Assembly (NCBI RefSeq): GCF_033115175.1
Contig: NC_084835.1
Span: 30,275,858 to 30,339,857, forward strand
Source of the DNA: Lepus europaeus
Lineage: Eukaryota > Chordata > Mammalia > Lagomorpha > Leporidae
Reading direction: 5' to 3'
DNA: 64,000 bases
A program made the translations under genes and the position numbers. Within the stretch, counting starts at the first letter, position 1. Each line of letters begins with the position of its first letter. This document shows positions 43,616 to 56,392 of this stretch, piece after piece. A model generated the notes under the pieces. It was not told the origin of the DNA. It did not search any database and saw only the letters and a list, made by a program, of their open reading frames with translations.

Positions 43616-44177
43616 AGCATACAACTCATATTCCTAGTTTTCTAGGATTTGCATCCAGGTCTAGTGGCCTACAAACTCCAGCTTCATAACCACAGATCTC
43701 TACTTCCTCCCAGGTCTATAAATGCTGTATAATGATTCTTAAAATTTTTAAATGTCATATTTCTAGGTAATTTACTTTCCCCAGATGTTTATATATAGCA
43801 TTTCTCTTAGCAGTCAACAGTGTGTGTATGTATGTATGCCTGTGTGTTTTCCTTTTACTTTTGACATAATAAATCTATCCAGATTATCTAAATGATTCAA
43901 ATAATGGGTGTCCTGTTCTACCTTTAAAAAAAATTCCCTGTGTCCAAATGGATTTTTTTTAGAAAATCAGTTTTTACTTCTTTTGGCTCAGTGGGAAATT
44001 TTTTATATTTTAAAATGATGGGCAAATAATGACAGGTTCACCTGCTGCCCAACCTTTCTCTCCTATGTGGAACCAGAGGTAGATATTTGGGTTCCTTTTC
44101 TACAGCAAAAAGACAAAATCTCTTTTCAGACACACTATTTTGATAGTGATATTTTCATCTTTGCAATAATTATTTTT
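43616..44177. other. Unassigned AT-rich DNA
   Basis: It contains a short (GTAT)n stretch near 43826-43840; it may be an old LINE remnant but is not assigned. Confidence 0.45.
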
Positions 44178-44180
44178 CCA

Positions 44181-44495
44181 ATTTTTATTTATTTTTATTC
44201 ATTTGAGGGGCAGAGACGCTGAGACAGATAGACAGAGCTTCTATCCACTGACTCATTCCACAAATGCCTGCAACAGCTAGGACTGAGCTCTTTTGGGCCA
44301 GCAGTGAGGAATTCAATCCAGGTCTCCCACTTGTGGTAGCAAGGATCCAACCTTATGAGCCATCACTACTGCTTCTCAGGGTGTGCATTACCAGAAATCT
44401 GGGATAAGGAGCAGAGCCACGATTCAAACTCAGGCACTCTGGTATGGGATGTGAACATCTCAACTGGCTTCTTGCCTTCTAGGTTAAATGTCCAC
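44181..44495 (-). mobile_element. CSINE, antisense, variant subfamily
   Basis: The variant block 'gcttctcagggtgtgcattacc' and end 'tcaactggcttcttgcc' are visible. Confidence 0.83.
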
Positions 44496-45254
44496 CCTTT
44501 ATCTTAGAAATTCTAAAGATACCTGGAAAATAGCTCTACTCAATAAACAATGTTTGCCTTGCAGAGATTCTTCTGGAGATAAGCCCAAGAATAGATTACA
44601 TAAAGAATATTAATATAAATTGTATTAAGAATAAATTGTATTAATAAATTGTGTTAAGAAAGTAGCTTCCACTTAAACAGATCTGTTTCTAGGAGCAGTC
44701 AAAATTCCAAGAGCCAAGTGAAAGAGTGCTGAAAGCACCATTCTTCCCTGAATCCAGAGTTTGTCTATTTTCTTTTTTTTTTTTTTTTACCAACTATACA
44801 CTAAGTAAAGATTTCAGCAATTTGCACACACACAAAAAAAACTGCTTGAGAACAAGTTTTACAGTTAGTTCTCATAATACAACTCATTGAAGATAGAAGA
44901 TCTGTATGGGAATTAAGTGCACAGTGACTCCTCTTGTTAATTTAATAATTAACACTCTTATGTATGACATCAGTGGTCACCCAGGGCTCTTGACATGAAC
45001 TGCCAAGGCTATGAAATACTTTTGAATCTACAATCTCCATCAGTATTTAGACAAGGCCATAAGCAAAATAGAAGTTCTCTCCACCATTTAGAGAAAAGCA
45101 CATCCCTGGTTGATAGCCACTTCTTTCCACTGGGGTCTCTCTCACAGAGATCCTTCATGTAGGACATTTTTTTGCCACAGTATCTGGCTTTCCATGCCTG
45201 AAATTCTCTCATGGGTTTTTCAGCCAGACCAGAATGCCTTCAGGGCTGATTCTG

Positions 45255-46882
45255 CATCTATGTTCATCAGAGAAATGGGTCTGTAGTTCTCTTTGTCTGT
45301 TGCATCTTTTCCAGGTTGAGGAATTAAAGTAATGCTGGCTTCATAGAAAGAATTTGGGATGATTACCTCCCTTTCAATTGTTTTGAATAACTTAAGAAGA
45401 ATTAGAGTTAGTTCTTCTTTAAATGCCTGCTAGAATTCAGCAGTAAAGCCATCCAGTCCTGGGCTTTTCTTGTTGGAGGGTCTTCACTACTGATTCAATT
45501 TCTGTCTTGGTAATGGGCCTGTTTAGGTTTTCTATGTCTTCATGGCTCAACATAGGTAGGTTATATGTGTCCAGGAATCTATCCATTTCTTCTAGGTTTC
45601 CTAGTTTGTTGGCATACAGCTCTTTGTAGTACTTTCTGATGATTTTTTTTATTTCTGTGGTGACTGCTGTTACATTCTCTTTTTCATCACTAATTTTATT
45701 GATTTGGATCTTCTCTCTCCTTTTTTTGGCTAGTTGGGCCAGTGGTGTGTCAATTTTGCTTATTTTTTCAAAAAAACAGCTCTTTATTTTCTGTTCTTTT
45801 GTACTGATTTTTTGTTTCAATTTTGTTGATTTCTTTTCTAATTTTAATTATTTCTTCTCTCTTACTAGTCTTGGGTTTGGTTTGCTGTTGTTTTTCTAGA
45901 TCTTTGAGATGCATTGATAGCTCATTTATTTGGTACTTTTCCAATTTCTTGATGTAGGCACCTGTTGCTATAATCTTTCCTCTTAACACTGCTTTTGCTG
46001 TATCCCATAAGTTTTGACATGTTGTATTGTCATCTCTATTTGTTTGCAGAAATTTTTTGATTTCTCTTTTGATTTCTTCTATGACCCACTGTTCATTCAG
46101 GAGTGTGTTTTTTTTTGTTGTTGTTTTGTTTTGTTTTTTAGTCTCCATCTGTTTGCATAGTTCTAGAGATTCTCGAGTTGCTGATTTCTAACTTCATCCC
46201 ACTGTGGTCTGAGAAGATGCATAGTATGCTTTTGATTTTTTTAATTTGCTGAGGCTTGCTTTATTGCCTAGCATGTGGTCAATTCTAGAGAAAGTTCCGT
46301 GCACTGCTGAGAAGAATGTGTATTCTGCAACTGTAAGATAAAAAGTTCTGTACATATCTGTTAGGTCCATTTGGTCTATAGTGTCAATTAACTCTGCTGT
46401 TTCCTTGCTTCTTTTCTGTCTGGTTGATCTGTCCATTGCTGAAAGTGAAATCCCCCTTTGCTATTGTATTTGAGTCTATGTCTCCCTTTAGACTCCTTAA
46501 CATTTCTTTTAAATAGCCAGGTACCCTGTAATTAGGTGCATATACATTTATAATAGTTGCATCTTCCTGTTGAATTGATCCCTTAATCATTACATAGTGC
46601 TCTTCCTTGTCTAACATTTTTTGTGTTAAATTCTATTGTGTCTGATATTAGGATGGCTACACCAGCTCTTTTTTTGTTTCTGTTGGCATGGAATATCTTT
46701 TTCCATCCTTTTACTTTCAGGCTGCATGCATCTTTGTTGGTGTGTTGATGTGTTTCTTGTAGGCAGCAACTAGATGGGTTTTGGTTTTTAATCCATTCAG
46801 CCAGTCCCTGTCTTTTCACTGGAGAGTTGAGGCCATTTACATTCAAGGAGACTATTGATAAGTAATGACTTTGCTCTGCCAT
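45255..46882 (-). pseudogene. L1 ORF2 remnant (endonuclease to early reverse transcriptase)
   Basis: On the minus strand from 46882 the frame starts MAEQSHYLSIVSLNVNGLN. Blocks with [23 protein letters not shown] and, near 45800-45440, QLAKKRREKIQINK and [19 protein letters not shown] follow in changing frames. The RT active site is not present because of the internal deletion. Confidence 0.9.
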
Positions 46883-46939
46883 TTTTCCATAAATATTCTT
46901 ATTTTTTACTTTGGATTTCCTTTGTACTTTTACTGGGAG

Positions 46940-47934
46940 GTTTCTTTCCTTTACTTTCTTCTGTAGTGATGACCATGTCTCTTTGTTTCTTTGTGTAGCA
47001 CATCCTTAAGCATCTTCTGCAGGGCTGTATGGGTGGTGACAAATTTTTTCTATATCCGTTTGTCACAAAATGTCTTTATTTCACCTTCATTCATAAGTGA
47101 GAGCTTTGCAGAGTATAGTATTCTGGATTGATGGTTCTTTTCCCGTAAGACGTGGAATATATCTCACTATTCTCTCCTAGCTTGTAGGGTTTCTGATGAG
47201 AAGTCCACTGTGAGTCTAATTGGGTATCCTCTGAAAGTAATCTGGTGTTTCATGCACATCTCAGAATCTTTTCTTTATATTTTAATGTGAAGAGTTTGAT
47301 TACAACGTGTCATGGTGAAGATCTTTTCTGGTCATGTCTATTAGGAGCTCTATGTGCTTCCTGTACTTAGATGTCCCTTTCTTCCTCCAAATTGGGTAAA
47401 TTTTCTGTTAATATTTCATTAAAAAGACCTTCTAATCTTTTCTCTCTTTCCATACCTTCAGTAACTCCTAGAACCCATATGTTGGGTCATTTGATAGAAT
47501 CCTGTAAATCACCAACAGTATTTTTTAGTTTTCTAATTTCTTCTTTTTGTGTCTGATCTGACTGTATAATTTCCTGTGCTTTGTCTTGTAAGTCACATAT
47601 TCTTTTTTTTTGCTTCACTGATTCTGTTGCTAAGGCTTCCACTGCACTTTTTTATTAGTTCTATTGAAGTCTTCACTTCATTTTAATTTCTCTTTAAGAT
47701 CTCAATTTTGTGGGAGAAATTTTCTTTCATGTCATTTATGGATTTCATTAGTTCTTGCATTTGCTTCTGATTACTTCTAAGTAATCCTATGATCATTTTT
47801 TTGAATTCCATTTCTGGCATTTCTTCCATCTCAACATCTTCACAATCTAATATTGAAGTGTTTTGTTCTTTTAGGGGCATAATATTGTCTTCCTTATTCT
47901 TGTTTCTTGAATTGGTGCATTTGTTATTTGGCAT
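46940..47934 (-). pseudogene. L1 ORF1 remnant
   Basis: It starts MPNNKCTNSRNK at 47934, matching the start of the intact ORF1 at 23670. An open part of 83 codons is followed by stops. A later piece on this strand carries words equivalent to the RRM and C-terminal domain. Confidence 0.88.
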
Positions 47935-48903
47935 TTGTGGAGATACTCATTGGTTTCTTTGTTTTTTCACTGTGGTGGCTTTTATCTTTGGGCTATGTCT
48001 GAGTAGATAGTGGAGTGCCTGCTTTCAGGGAATATCTAGAGGCATGTGGTGAGTGTGGCCAAGGAGCTCTGTTCAGTTCTCCATGGTATCTGAGGTGAGA
48101 CACCCAGGTTTGGTGTAGTAAATCTCATCATTTTTATTTTAATCAGAGGAGAGGTTTGTTCTTGACTGCTGGTGTAGACTCAGCTGAGCTCCTCTTTTCA
48201 AATGAGACAAGTGCCACAAGGACCAGACAAAGGATTTGTGCAGTCCTCAGTGTAAGCTCAGATTCCCCAGCAATGTTCCTCACCAGATAACCAGGGAGCC
48301 CTGATGGTGTGGAACCTCCCAGAGTGACTGCCCTAAGTCCCAGCCTTAATCTGAGTCCCCCTACACAGCCTCAGTGTTTTCACAGTTCCAGCACACAAGC
48401 CTCCCACAGTCACAAGCACCCAGAACTATCTGTCCTCCCCACCAGACTCAGGAGAGTCTCTGCTTGGCTGCTTGCTGGGCATGGACACAAGCTGGTGCAG
48501 CTGTTATGCATGTCCAATATGGCATCTTCTCTTGATCAGCTTGTTATAATACACTGCTGCAGGGTGATAGGGGCAAGAGAAAATGTGCCCCCTCTTTGCT
48601 TTTTCACCTCTAGTTTGGCAGGTACACTATCCCCCCACAGAACGCCAAGCCAGATTCCCTCTAATTTCCTATAGCTTTTTTGCCAGTGGCTTGGGCTGCT
48701 GCAGTCTAGTCTCATCTTACTCTCCAACACTGGTGCAGAGGCTATCGGCTCTTGGAGTCCTGAGTTGGGCCAACTAGTGCAGGGGAATCATGTGCTTACC
48801 TAAATTATCATAAATTCAGCAATAGTTCACACTCATGGATCATCTAGAATAGACAGACATCCAAAAATGTTTGCCAAATAACATATTAAGAAACTAAAGG
48901 ATG

Positions 48904-49263
48904 TGGCTGGGGCTGTGGTGTAGCAGGTAAAGCTGCCACCTGCAATACTTACATACCATATGGGCGCCAGTTCAAGTCCCACCTGCTCCACTTCCGATCC
49001 AGCTCTCTGCTATGGTCTGGGAAAGCAATGGAAAATGGCCCAAGTCCTTGGGCCCCTGCGCCCACGTGGGAGACTCGGAAGAAGCTCCTGGCTCCTGGCT
49101 TCGGATCAGCACAGCTCCCCCCATTGCGGCCAATTGGGGAATGAACCACTGGATGGAAGATCGATCTCTCTCTCTCTCTCTCTCTCTCTGCCTCTTCTCT
49201 CTCTGTGTAACTCTTTCAAATAAATAAATAAATAAATCTTTAAAAATAAATAAATAAATAAAG
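48904..49263 (+). mobile_element. CSINE
   Basis: A full copy from tggctggggctgtgg to an (AAAT)n tail. Confidence 0.93.
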
Positions 49264-49369
49264 TATAATTTAACATTAGAGGATAATGTTAAATGTACAC
49301 TTCTATAAAAACTGACACTTCTGTGTCAGGCGCTTTTTATATACACTCATTATCAACTATGAAGTAGGT

Positions 49370-49600
49370 GGACTAGCCCTTTTTGTCACTGTAATAGAAT
49401 ACCTAAGGCAGGGTAACTTCATAAAGGAATGATATTTGTTTACCTCACTATTTTGGAACCTGAAAGTCTAAATTGCATGGCACAGGCTCTGGCAAGGACC
49501 CCTTCATATGCCTCACTTCATGGTAGAGGGCAGTGGTAGAGTATGGAGAAGAGGGAAAGATCACATCACAGAACAGGAAGCCAGGAGACTGAATTCCACA
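49370..49600 (-). mobile_element. Possible MaLR LTR fragment, antisense
   Basis: 'tagaatacctaaggcagggtaacttcataaagg', 'cctcactattttggaacctgaaagtc' and 'tcacttcatggtagagggcag' resemble an inverted MaLR LTR. The match is partial. Confidence 0.5.
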
Positions 49601-49601
49601 A

Positions 49602-49915
49602 TGCCTGCGGCATCGGCACCCTGGGTTCTAGTCCCGGTCAGGGCGCCGGATTCTGTCCTGGTTGCTCCTCTTCCAGTCCAGCTCTCTGCTGTGGCCTGGG
49701 AGTGCAGTGGAGGATGGCCCAGGTGCTTGGGCCCTGCACCCGCATGGGAGACCAGGATAAACACCTGGCTCCTGGCTTCGGATCGGCGTAGCACGCCGGA
49801 TGCAGCGCACCGGCCATGGCAGCCATTTGGAGGGTGAACCAATGGAAAAGGAAGACCTTTCTCTCTGTCTCTCTCTTTCTCACTGTCCACTCTTCCTGTC
49901 AAAAAAAAAAAAAAA
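49602..49915 (+). mobile_element. CSINE, 5' truncated
   Basis: It starts at tgcctgcggcatcggcacc and ends in poly(A). I see no clear duplication. Confidence 0.93.
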
Positions 49916-50474
49916 GACATGTGCTATCATCCCACTTGTATTAGCCAACAGACACTGATAATCTATTACATGTGGTACCCTTCACTGGAAAGTTCAGGCA
50001 TGGCCTCAGAATCTTTTTCATACTGGCACTGCAGGCAAACCAATCAATTAAAATTGGTGATATGAAACCCAACCATTACTGATTATAGGAAAAATTCCTT
50101 TAAGCTCACCACTTGCAGAAAGCTTTCTTAATTAGTGAAATGACTGAAATACTAAAAGTTATCCAAAAATATTAAATTCTAAGTATACATAGATTAATCT
50201 CAATCTTCTATAAATAAAATTTAATGCATAATCAAGAATAATTTTTCACTAAATTGGCTAATGCTGGCTAAGCAGGCATTGATTCTTACTTTAAATGTAA
50301 ATATAAAAGCATCCAGGGCCACTTCTCAGAAAAATGAGTGTCTCCAGGAACCCAAATTCTACTTTTATTGGGTCCTGGGTTTTGAATATATCAAATGTAA
50401 TTCAGGATCAACAACTTATGCAAAAGAGCAGTAAACATCGTCTGATTTTAATCCAGGGAACTTTAAGGCACTGG
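49916..50474. other. Unassigned DNA
   Basis: No feature is recognised. Confidence 0.5.
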
Positions 50475-50816
50475 AGGGGCTGGCGCTGTGGCATAGAGGG
50501 TGAAGCCACCACCTGCAGTGTCAGCATCCCATGTGGGCGCTGGTTTGAGTCCTGGCTGCTCCACTTCCAATCCAGCTCTCTGCTATGGCCTAGGAAAGCA
50601 GTAGAAGATGGCCCAAGTCCTTGGGCCCCTGCACCCACATGGGAGACCAGGAAGAAGCTTCTGGCTCCTGGCTTCGGATTGGTGCAGCTCCAGGCATTAC
50701 AGCCATTTGGGGAGTGAACCACTGGATGGAAGACCTCTCTCTCTCTCTCTCTCTCTCTGCCTCTGCCTTGCGGCTGTAACTCTGTATTTCAAATAAATAA
50801 ATAAATCTTTAAAAAA
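50475..50816 (+). mobile_element. CSINE
   Basis: A full copy from ggggctggcgctgtggc to AAATAAATAAATCTTT. The flanks ttaaggcactgga and ttaaaagacattgga look like an imperfect target duplication. Confidence 0.94.
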
Positions 50817-50829
50817 TTAAAAGACATTG

Positions 50830-52365
50830 GAATGGGAAAAGATTTTTAAAATCAGATCCTAAAAGTACAAAAAGCAAAATTTAAAAATTGAGATTTTTAT
50901 CCAACTAAAAGGTCAGCACAGTAAAGGAAACAATCAACAAACTGAGGAGTTAATAACTAGAATATATAGGGAATTCAAGCAACTCGAAAAAAAATAAATA
51001 AGAAATTCAATTTAAAAATAGATAGTAGATCTAAACAGACCCTTCTCAAAGGACCTTTCCCAAATGGCCGACAGCAACATGAAAAAGTGCTCAGTGTCAT
51101 TAATCATCAGGGAAATGAAAGTCAAAACCACAATGAGATATCACTTCACTCTGGTTAGACTGGCTTTTTTTTTTTTTCACCAAAAAGATGAAAGATGACA
51201 AATACTGATGTGGATGTAGAGAAAAGGGAACCCTGCACACTGTTGGTGGGCATGCAAATTACTACAGCCATTTTGTAAAACAATACGGAGGTTCCTTAAA
51301 AACCAAAAATGGGTTTATCATACAACCTGGCTATCCCACTTCTGGGTTACATCCAAAGGAATTAAATTACACTGTCAAAGAAACATCTGCACTCCTATAT
51401 TTACTGCAGCACTACTCACAATAGCAAAGAAATTGAAACAAACTAAATGTCTACCCACTAACCAGTAGATAAATAAAATGTACGTTTCCACAATGAAATA
51501 ATACACAGCCATAAAAAAGATGAAATCTTGTCATTTGCAACAACATGGAGGAACCTGGAGGTCATTATATTAAACGAAATAAGCCAAGCACCGTAAGACA
51601 AGTATTGCATGATCTCACTTACGTATGGAGTGTAAAGAAAGAAGATCTCGGCCGGCGCCGCAGCTTACTAGGCTAATCCTCCGCCTTGTGGTGCCGGCAC
51701 ACCGGGTTCTAGTCCCAGTCAGGGCACTGATCCTGTCCCGGTTGCCCCTCTTCCAGGCCAGCTCTCTGCTGTGACCAGGGAGTGCAGTGGAGGATGGCCC
51801 AAGTCCTTGGGCCCTGCACCCCATGGGAGACCAGGATAAGCACACGGCTCCTGCCATTGGATCAGCGCGGTGCGCCGGCCGCAGCGCGCCTACCGCGGCG
51901 GCCATTGGAGGGTGAACCAACGGCAAAAGGAAGACCTTTCTCTCTGTCTCTCTCTCTCACTGTCCACTCTGCCTGTCAAAAATTAAAAAAAAAAAGAAGA
52001 AGAAGAAGATCTCAAAAAAGTTAAAAATATAATGGTGGTTATCAGAGGCTAGGGAGCAAAGATGTATGGAAGGGACGGGTACTAAGTTATAGTTAGACAG
52101 GAATAAGAAGTTCTGAAGTTCTATTCAACAGAAGATGAATTTAGAGACATTAATGTAGTGTCTATTTCCATATTAAAAACACTAGAACACAGGATTTTGA
52201 AAGTTTTCACCATATAGAAACGTTTAATATTTAAGCAGATGAATTTGTTTACCCTGACTGAACATTACTCAGTGTATAGAGGTACTGAAAACCTTACATA
52301 GGACCTGTACAAATATGTATAAGTTTTATGCATCTGTTAAAAATGTTTAATAAAAATATGGTAAA
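50830..52365 (+). mobile_element. Old L1 3' fragment, split by a CSINE
   Basis: ORF2 C-terminal words in order: 'ggagttaataactagaatatat', 'caaatggccgacagcaacatgaaaaa', 'aaccacaatgagatatcac', 'atcccacttctgggttac' and 'caacatggaggaacctggaggtc'. The right part (52014-52365) starts 'tggtggttatcagaggctaggg', an old L1 3' UTR. Confidence 0.88.
51650..52002 (+). mobile_element. CSINE with TSD, inside L1
   Basis: A GC-rich young-looking copy (gccggcgccgcagcttac). Perfect 11-bp repeats aagaagatctc lie at 51639-51649 and 52003-52013. Its tail has become (AAG)n. Confidence 0.96.
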
Positions 52366-52415
52366 TAAATAAGCCATGCAAGAAGATTACAATTTCTCTT
52401 CTCTTGTTTTATTTC

Positions 52416-52560
52416 TACTCATTCAAGTAACAAACACATACTGAGTGCCAGCTCTCTGCTGGCCAGTGTTCAGTGCTGGGAATTCCAACAGTGACCACGG
52501 CAGAGGCAATCTCTGTCCTCACAGAGCACTCAGTTCAGCAGGTGTTACTCATTTGTGCTC
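52416..52560. mobile_element. L2 3' end remnant
   Basis: 'actcattcaagtaacaaacac', 'actgagtgccagctctctgctgg' and 'tgctgggaattccaacagtgacc' follow the L2 3' end. Confidence 0.75.
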
Positions 52561-53119
52561 CCCTGCCCAGCAGCCATCTGCTGGGCAGTTCAGCCAGTGG
52601 CTAAAGGAGGAGGCCTACAAACCTTTTATTTTACTTGCTGTATTTATTGCTCCAAAAACTTCCTGCTGCCTCTTTGTGAACAACGTGGAGCATGTGTCAG
52701 CTAGTCTGACATATCTAAAGAAAAAAACAACCTCAACCTAAACATGATCATCATGCTTTAGGAAAGGCTGCATTGTTTAATGGAAAACCCTACTGTAATT
52801 CCTTGAAAGCATTAAACTTACTACAAATTAAAGGTAGCAGATTAGTACCCCAATGTTCAGAAATTTTGTCTACTTAATTTAAAAGAAAAAGAAAAAAATA
52901 GAGAAAAATGGAAGTATGTGTGAAACGGTGGGAAAAAAATTGGAGAAATACAGACTATGTCTTCATTCCTAAAAGTGAAAAATGAGTTTTATTATGGACT
53001 CTCCAGTGGACTTTGGCATCATCATGACATGTATATTGGAAACATCTGAATGTTCCAGCTATAAGTTGTATTCTAAATGAATACACCCCGGAATGTGACC
53101 CCTACCAAACTCTACATGG
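52561..53119. other. Unassigned DNA
   Basis: No feature is recognised. Confidence 0.5.
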
Positions 53120-53215
53120 GCAGGGATTGTGTCCACCCCCAGAACCCCAGTGTAATTCCTAGCACAGAATAAGTACTTGATAAATATTTAAGGAATGAAT
53201 AAATGAATAAGAAAC
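53120..53215. mobile_element. L2-like short remnant
   Basis: 'attcctagcacagaataagtacttgataaatattt' followed by (GAATAAAT)n-like units is typical of an L2 3' end. Confidence 0.6.
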
Positions 53216-53747
53216 AACTGATCAGGACACTATGGGATTGTGATTACTAGATTCTACTTTCTATATTTATCATTTCCACTTTTTCTGTGCATCTGATTTG
53301 AAATCACATTCCTCTTTCTCTAACAAGTTGCTTGTGCATAATAATTTCTCTGGGCATTACTGAGCTTAGGTGATTTCCTTCTTGATATTTTAGTGCTCAG
53401 ATTTGGAAAAAAACTTTTCTGAAGCTTTGAAGAATGCTGGAATCCTGAAAATATACTTTAACATATTGGTTTAATATTTTAGGCCTATAATAAATAAAAG
53501 AACCAGTTTTCAAAATACAATCTATTCTGGAAGAAAGTAATGGAAGCAGATATTTTGACCAAAACCTGGGTTCCAGCTCCAAGGGCAGAAGGATACCATC
53601 CACATCTCTCCTAACACATTGGTCTTCAGAGTAAATGCTTCTGGGGAAGAAATTGCACAAGACTCCTTGGCCTGCTCATCCATCTGCATTCAGAGACACA
53701 AGGGAAGAACAGGGACTATGGATGGAATGATTGCATTCTGCTAAAAT
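53216..53747. other. Unassigned DNA
   Basis: An 87-codon minus-strand frame (53397-53660) shows no domain. No repeat is recognised. Confidence 0.5.
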
Positions 53748-53756
53748 TCAAAAGTC

Positions 53757-54014
53757 AAGGGCCGGCGCCGTGGCTCACTTAGCTAATTCTCCACCTGCGG
53801 CACCGGTATCCCATATGGGTGCCAGTTCTAGTCCCGGATGCTCCTCTTCCAGTCCAGCTCTCTGCTGTGCCCCGGGAAGGCAGTGGAGGATGGCCCAAGT
53901 GCTTGGGCCCCTGCACCCACATGGGAGACCAGGAGGAAGCTCCTGGCTCCTGGCTTCGGATCCGCGCAGTTCCGGCCATTGCAGCCATTTGGGGAGTAAA
54001 CCAACGGAAGGAAG

Positions 54015-54062
<48 letters not shown>

Positions 54063-54090
54063 AACTCTACCTGTCAAATAAAAAAAAAAG
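53757..54090 (+). mobile_element. CSINE with TSD
   Basis: A near-consensus copy with a long TC tract. The repeats tcaaaagtc are at 53748-53756 and 54091-54099. Confidence 0.96.
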
Positions 54091-54117
54091 TCAAAAGTCT
54101 TTACTCAAAAAATGATT

Positions 54118-54755
54118 TATTTAGAGGTGGAGGCTTCCAGAGGTGATTAGGTCACAAGGATGGCTTTGACTCATGCCCTTATAAAAAGAGATTAGAGGGA
54201 CTGGCACTGTGGCATAGCAGGAAAGCCACCACCTGCAGTGCCAGCATCCCATAAGGGTGCTGGTTTGATTCTGGCTGCTCCTCTTCAAATCCAGCTCTCT
54301 GCTCTGGCCTGGGAAGGCAGTGGAGGATGGCCCAAGTGCTTGGTCATCTGCATCCGCATGGGAGACAAAGAAGAAGATCCTGGCTCCTGGCTTCAGATCA
54401 GCACAGCTCTGATCGTTGTAGCCATTTGGGGAGTGAACCAGTGGATGGAAGATTTCTCTCTCTGTGTCTCTCTCTCTCTGCCTCTGCCTCTCTTTAACTC
54501 TGCCTTCGAAATAAAGAAATAAATCTTTTTAAAAAATCAAAGAGCTTGCTAGTTCTTTATTTACCTTATAAGGATACAAAGAGAAGTCTGCAGTCTGCAA
54601 CCTAAAGGAGGGCCCTCAACAGAATCCCATCATGCAACCAATCTCATCTTGGAGTTTCAGATTCAACACTAAAACTATGAAAAATAAATTTCTGGGGTTT
54701 CTAAGCTACACAATCTGTGGTGCTTTGTCACAGCAGCCCAAATTGCCTCGGACAG
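54118..54755 (+). mobile_element. MaLR (MLT1-type) LTR, split by a CSINE
   Basis: Left part: 'gaggcttccagaggtgattaggtcac' and 'cccttataaaaagagattag'. Right part: 'aaaactatgaaaaataaatttctgggg' and 'gctttgtcacagcagccc'. Confidence 0.85.
54196..54537 (+). mobile_element. CSINE in MaLR LTR
   Basis: A full but diverged copy, from gggactggcactgtggc to AATAAATCTTTTT. Confidence 0.92.
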
Positions 54756-55139
54756 GGAGTAAATAAGGATCTGAGCATTCTACCCTGATTTTCCTTTGCA
54801 TATGCAGTCTTGGTAGACTATCAGTTGCAATCTCACATCACCCAGAGTTGGTCGTGTGCAATAAGCAAGACCAATTAGCATATTGTTTTCTCAGAATCTG
54901 AATTATGAGCTATAAAATGCAAGGATAGAAAGTTCAAATGCAATCATTCAAATGGTGCCTCCTGATGTTCTTAATTCCTGATCCTGGCTTCCAGGACCTG
55001 TTTGGGTTTCAATCCCTTGAGCCACTTCCTATCTTTCCATTAAAACCTGGTATTGATTTTGAGTTTTGTTTAAATTGGCCAGAATTCGCTATATTTGCTG
55101 CATGCAACCAGAAAATCCTGCTTGGATTAAAATGAAAGT
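54756..55139. other. Unassigned DNA
   Basis: No feature is recognised. Confidence 0.5.
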
Positions 55140-55152
55140 CCCTACTCCTTTT

Positions 55153-55471
55153 TTTTTTTGACAGGCATAGTGGACAGTGAGAGAGAGAGACAGAGAGAAA
55201 GGTCTTCCTTTGCCGTTGGTTCACCCTCCAATGGCCACCGCAGCCGGTGCACCGCGCCGATCCGAAGCCAGGAGCCAGGTGCTTCTCCTGGTCTCCCATG
55301 GCGTGCAGGGCCCAAGCACTTGGGCCATCCTCCACTGCACTCCTGGGCCATAGCAGAGAGCTGGCCTGGAAGAGGGGCAACAGGGACAGAATCTGGCGCC
55401 CCGACCAGGACTAGAATCCGGTGTGCAGGCGCCGCAAGGTGGAGGATTAGCCTGTTGAGCCACAGCGCCGG
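55153..55471 (-). mobile_element. CSINE, antisense, with perfect TSD
   Basis: A near-consensus inverted copy with 13-bp repeats ccctactcctttt at 55140-55152 and 55472-55484. Confidence 0.97.
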
Positions 55472-55484
55472 CCCTACTCCTTTT

Positions 55485-56047
55485 AAGTTCAGGTATTCAA
55501 ATTGATCTGGTAGCCTAAGTTCAAGAGAACATGTATAGAATGACTTTGCACCCAATAGCACAATAATAAACAGAGTGAGGAAGTAATGACACAGATGAAA
55601 ATTCTTTTTACAGTATGGGTGGACATTTCAGAGTGGCTATGGCTACACTCGGAGCCTAGGCATGAATCCAAAGATGAGGATTCTTTCCATCCATATTTCT
55701 CACTCCACGCAAAATTTGAGTATCTCCACTTTCAAAGGGCACATCACTGAGATGTAGGAATCATTAAGGAACTATATCTTCTCATTAGATCATGCATGTG
55801 TGTCATTTGCCATAAGTAGTTGCTGGTTTAATGTTACACCAGATAGAAGACAAATTTTAAACCAAATTCAAATCATGCTTTTCTCTAGGATACAAGTCTA
55901 GTCCATATTTTGGTGTCCTTGCCCAACTCAGTGCTGGCTCTGGTCAAAGTCATGGAGATAAGGAGAAGGGGTAATGAGGCCCCCAAGAAGGATTATCATG
56001 CATACAAGTAGAGCCATGAGTGCTGACATCTGCACCAGAAGTCGGCT
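55485..56047. other. Unassigned DNA
   Basis: No feature is recognised. Confidence 0.5.
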
Positions 56048-56061
56048 GAAAGAAAACTTTC

Positions 56062-56378
56062 TTTCTTTTTTTTTTTTTTTTTTTTTTTTTGACAGGCAGA
56101 GTTAGACAGAGAGAGAGAAACAGAGAGAAAGGTCTTCCTTCTGTTGGTTCACCCCCCAAATGGCTGCTATGGTCAGCACACCCTGCCAACCCGAAGCCAG
56201 GAGCCAGGTGCTTCTTCCTGGTCTCCCATGGGGTGCAGGGCCCAAGCACATGGGCCATCCTCCACTGCACTCCTGGGCCATAGCAGAGAGCTGGACAGGA
56301 AGAGGAACAACCGGGACTAGAACCCGGGATGCCGGCGCCGCAAGAGGAGGATTATCATAGTGAACAGCAGCGCCAGTC
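56062..56378 (-). mobile_element. CSINE, antisense, with perfect TSD
   Basis: The repeats gaaagaaaactttc are at 56048-56061 and 56379-56392. A piece of the head region is missing, so 'caaccgggactagaacccggg' follows directly after the gagctgg... block. Confidence 0.96.
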
Positions 56379-56392
56379 GAAAGAAAACTTTC

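Larger units (their letters stand above)
44773..48795 (-). mobile_element. L1, antisense, with large internal deletion and early poly(A)
   Basis: From the left: poly(T), part of the 3' UTR (to about 45253), then directly the reverse transcriptase part of ORF2. After that come the endonuclease (to 46882), a spacer, ORF1 (about 46940-47934) and a 5' UTR of a different type from the copy at 22911. Relative to that copy, sequence equivalent to about 26400-29140 is missing. The tail attaches about 150 bp before the usual 3' end. ORFs are broken by several stops. Confidence 0.9.

Noticed and set aside
45240-45260. Spliced L1 transcript as origin of the internal deletion
   Set aside because: The equivalent positions in the full-length copy lack GT at the donor side and a usable AG at the acceptor side.
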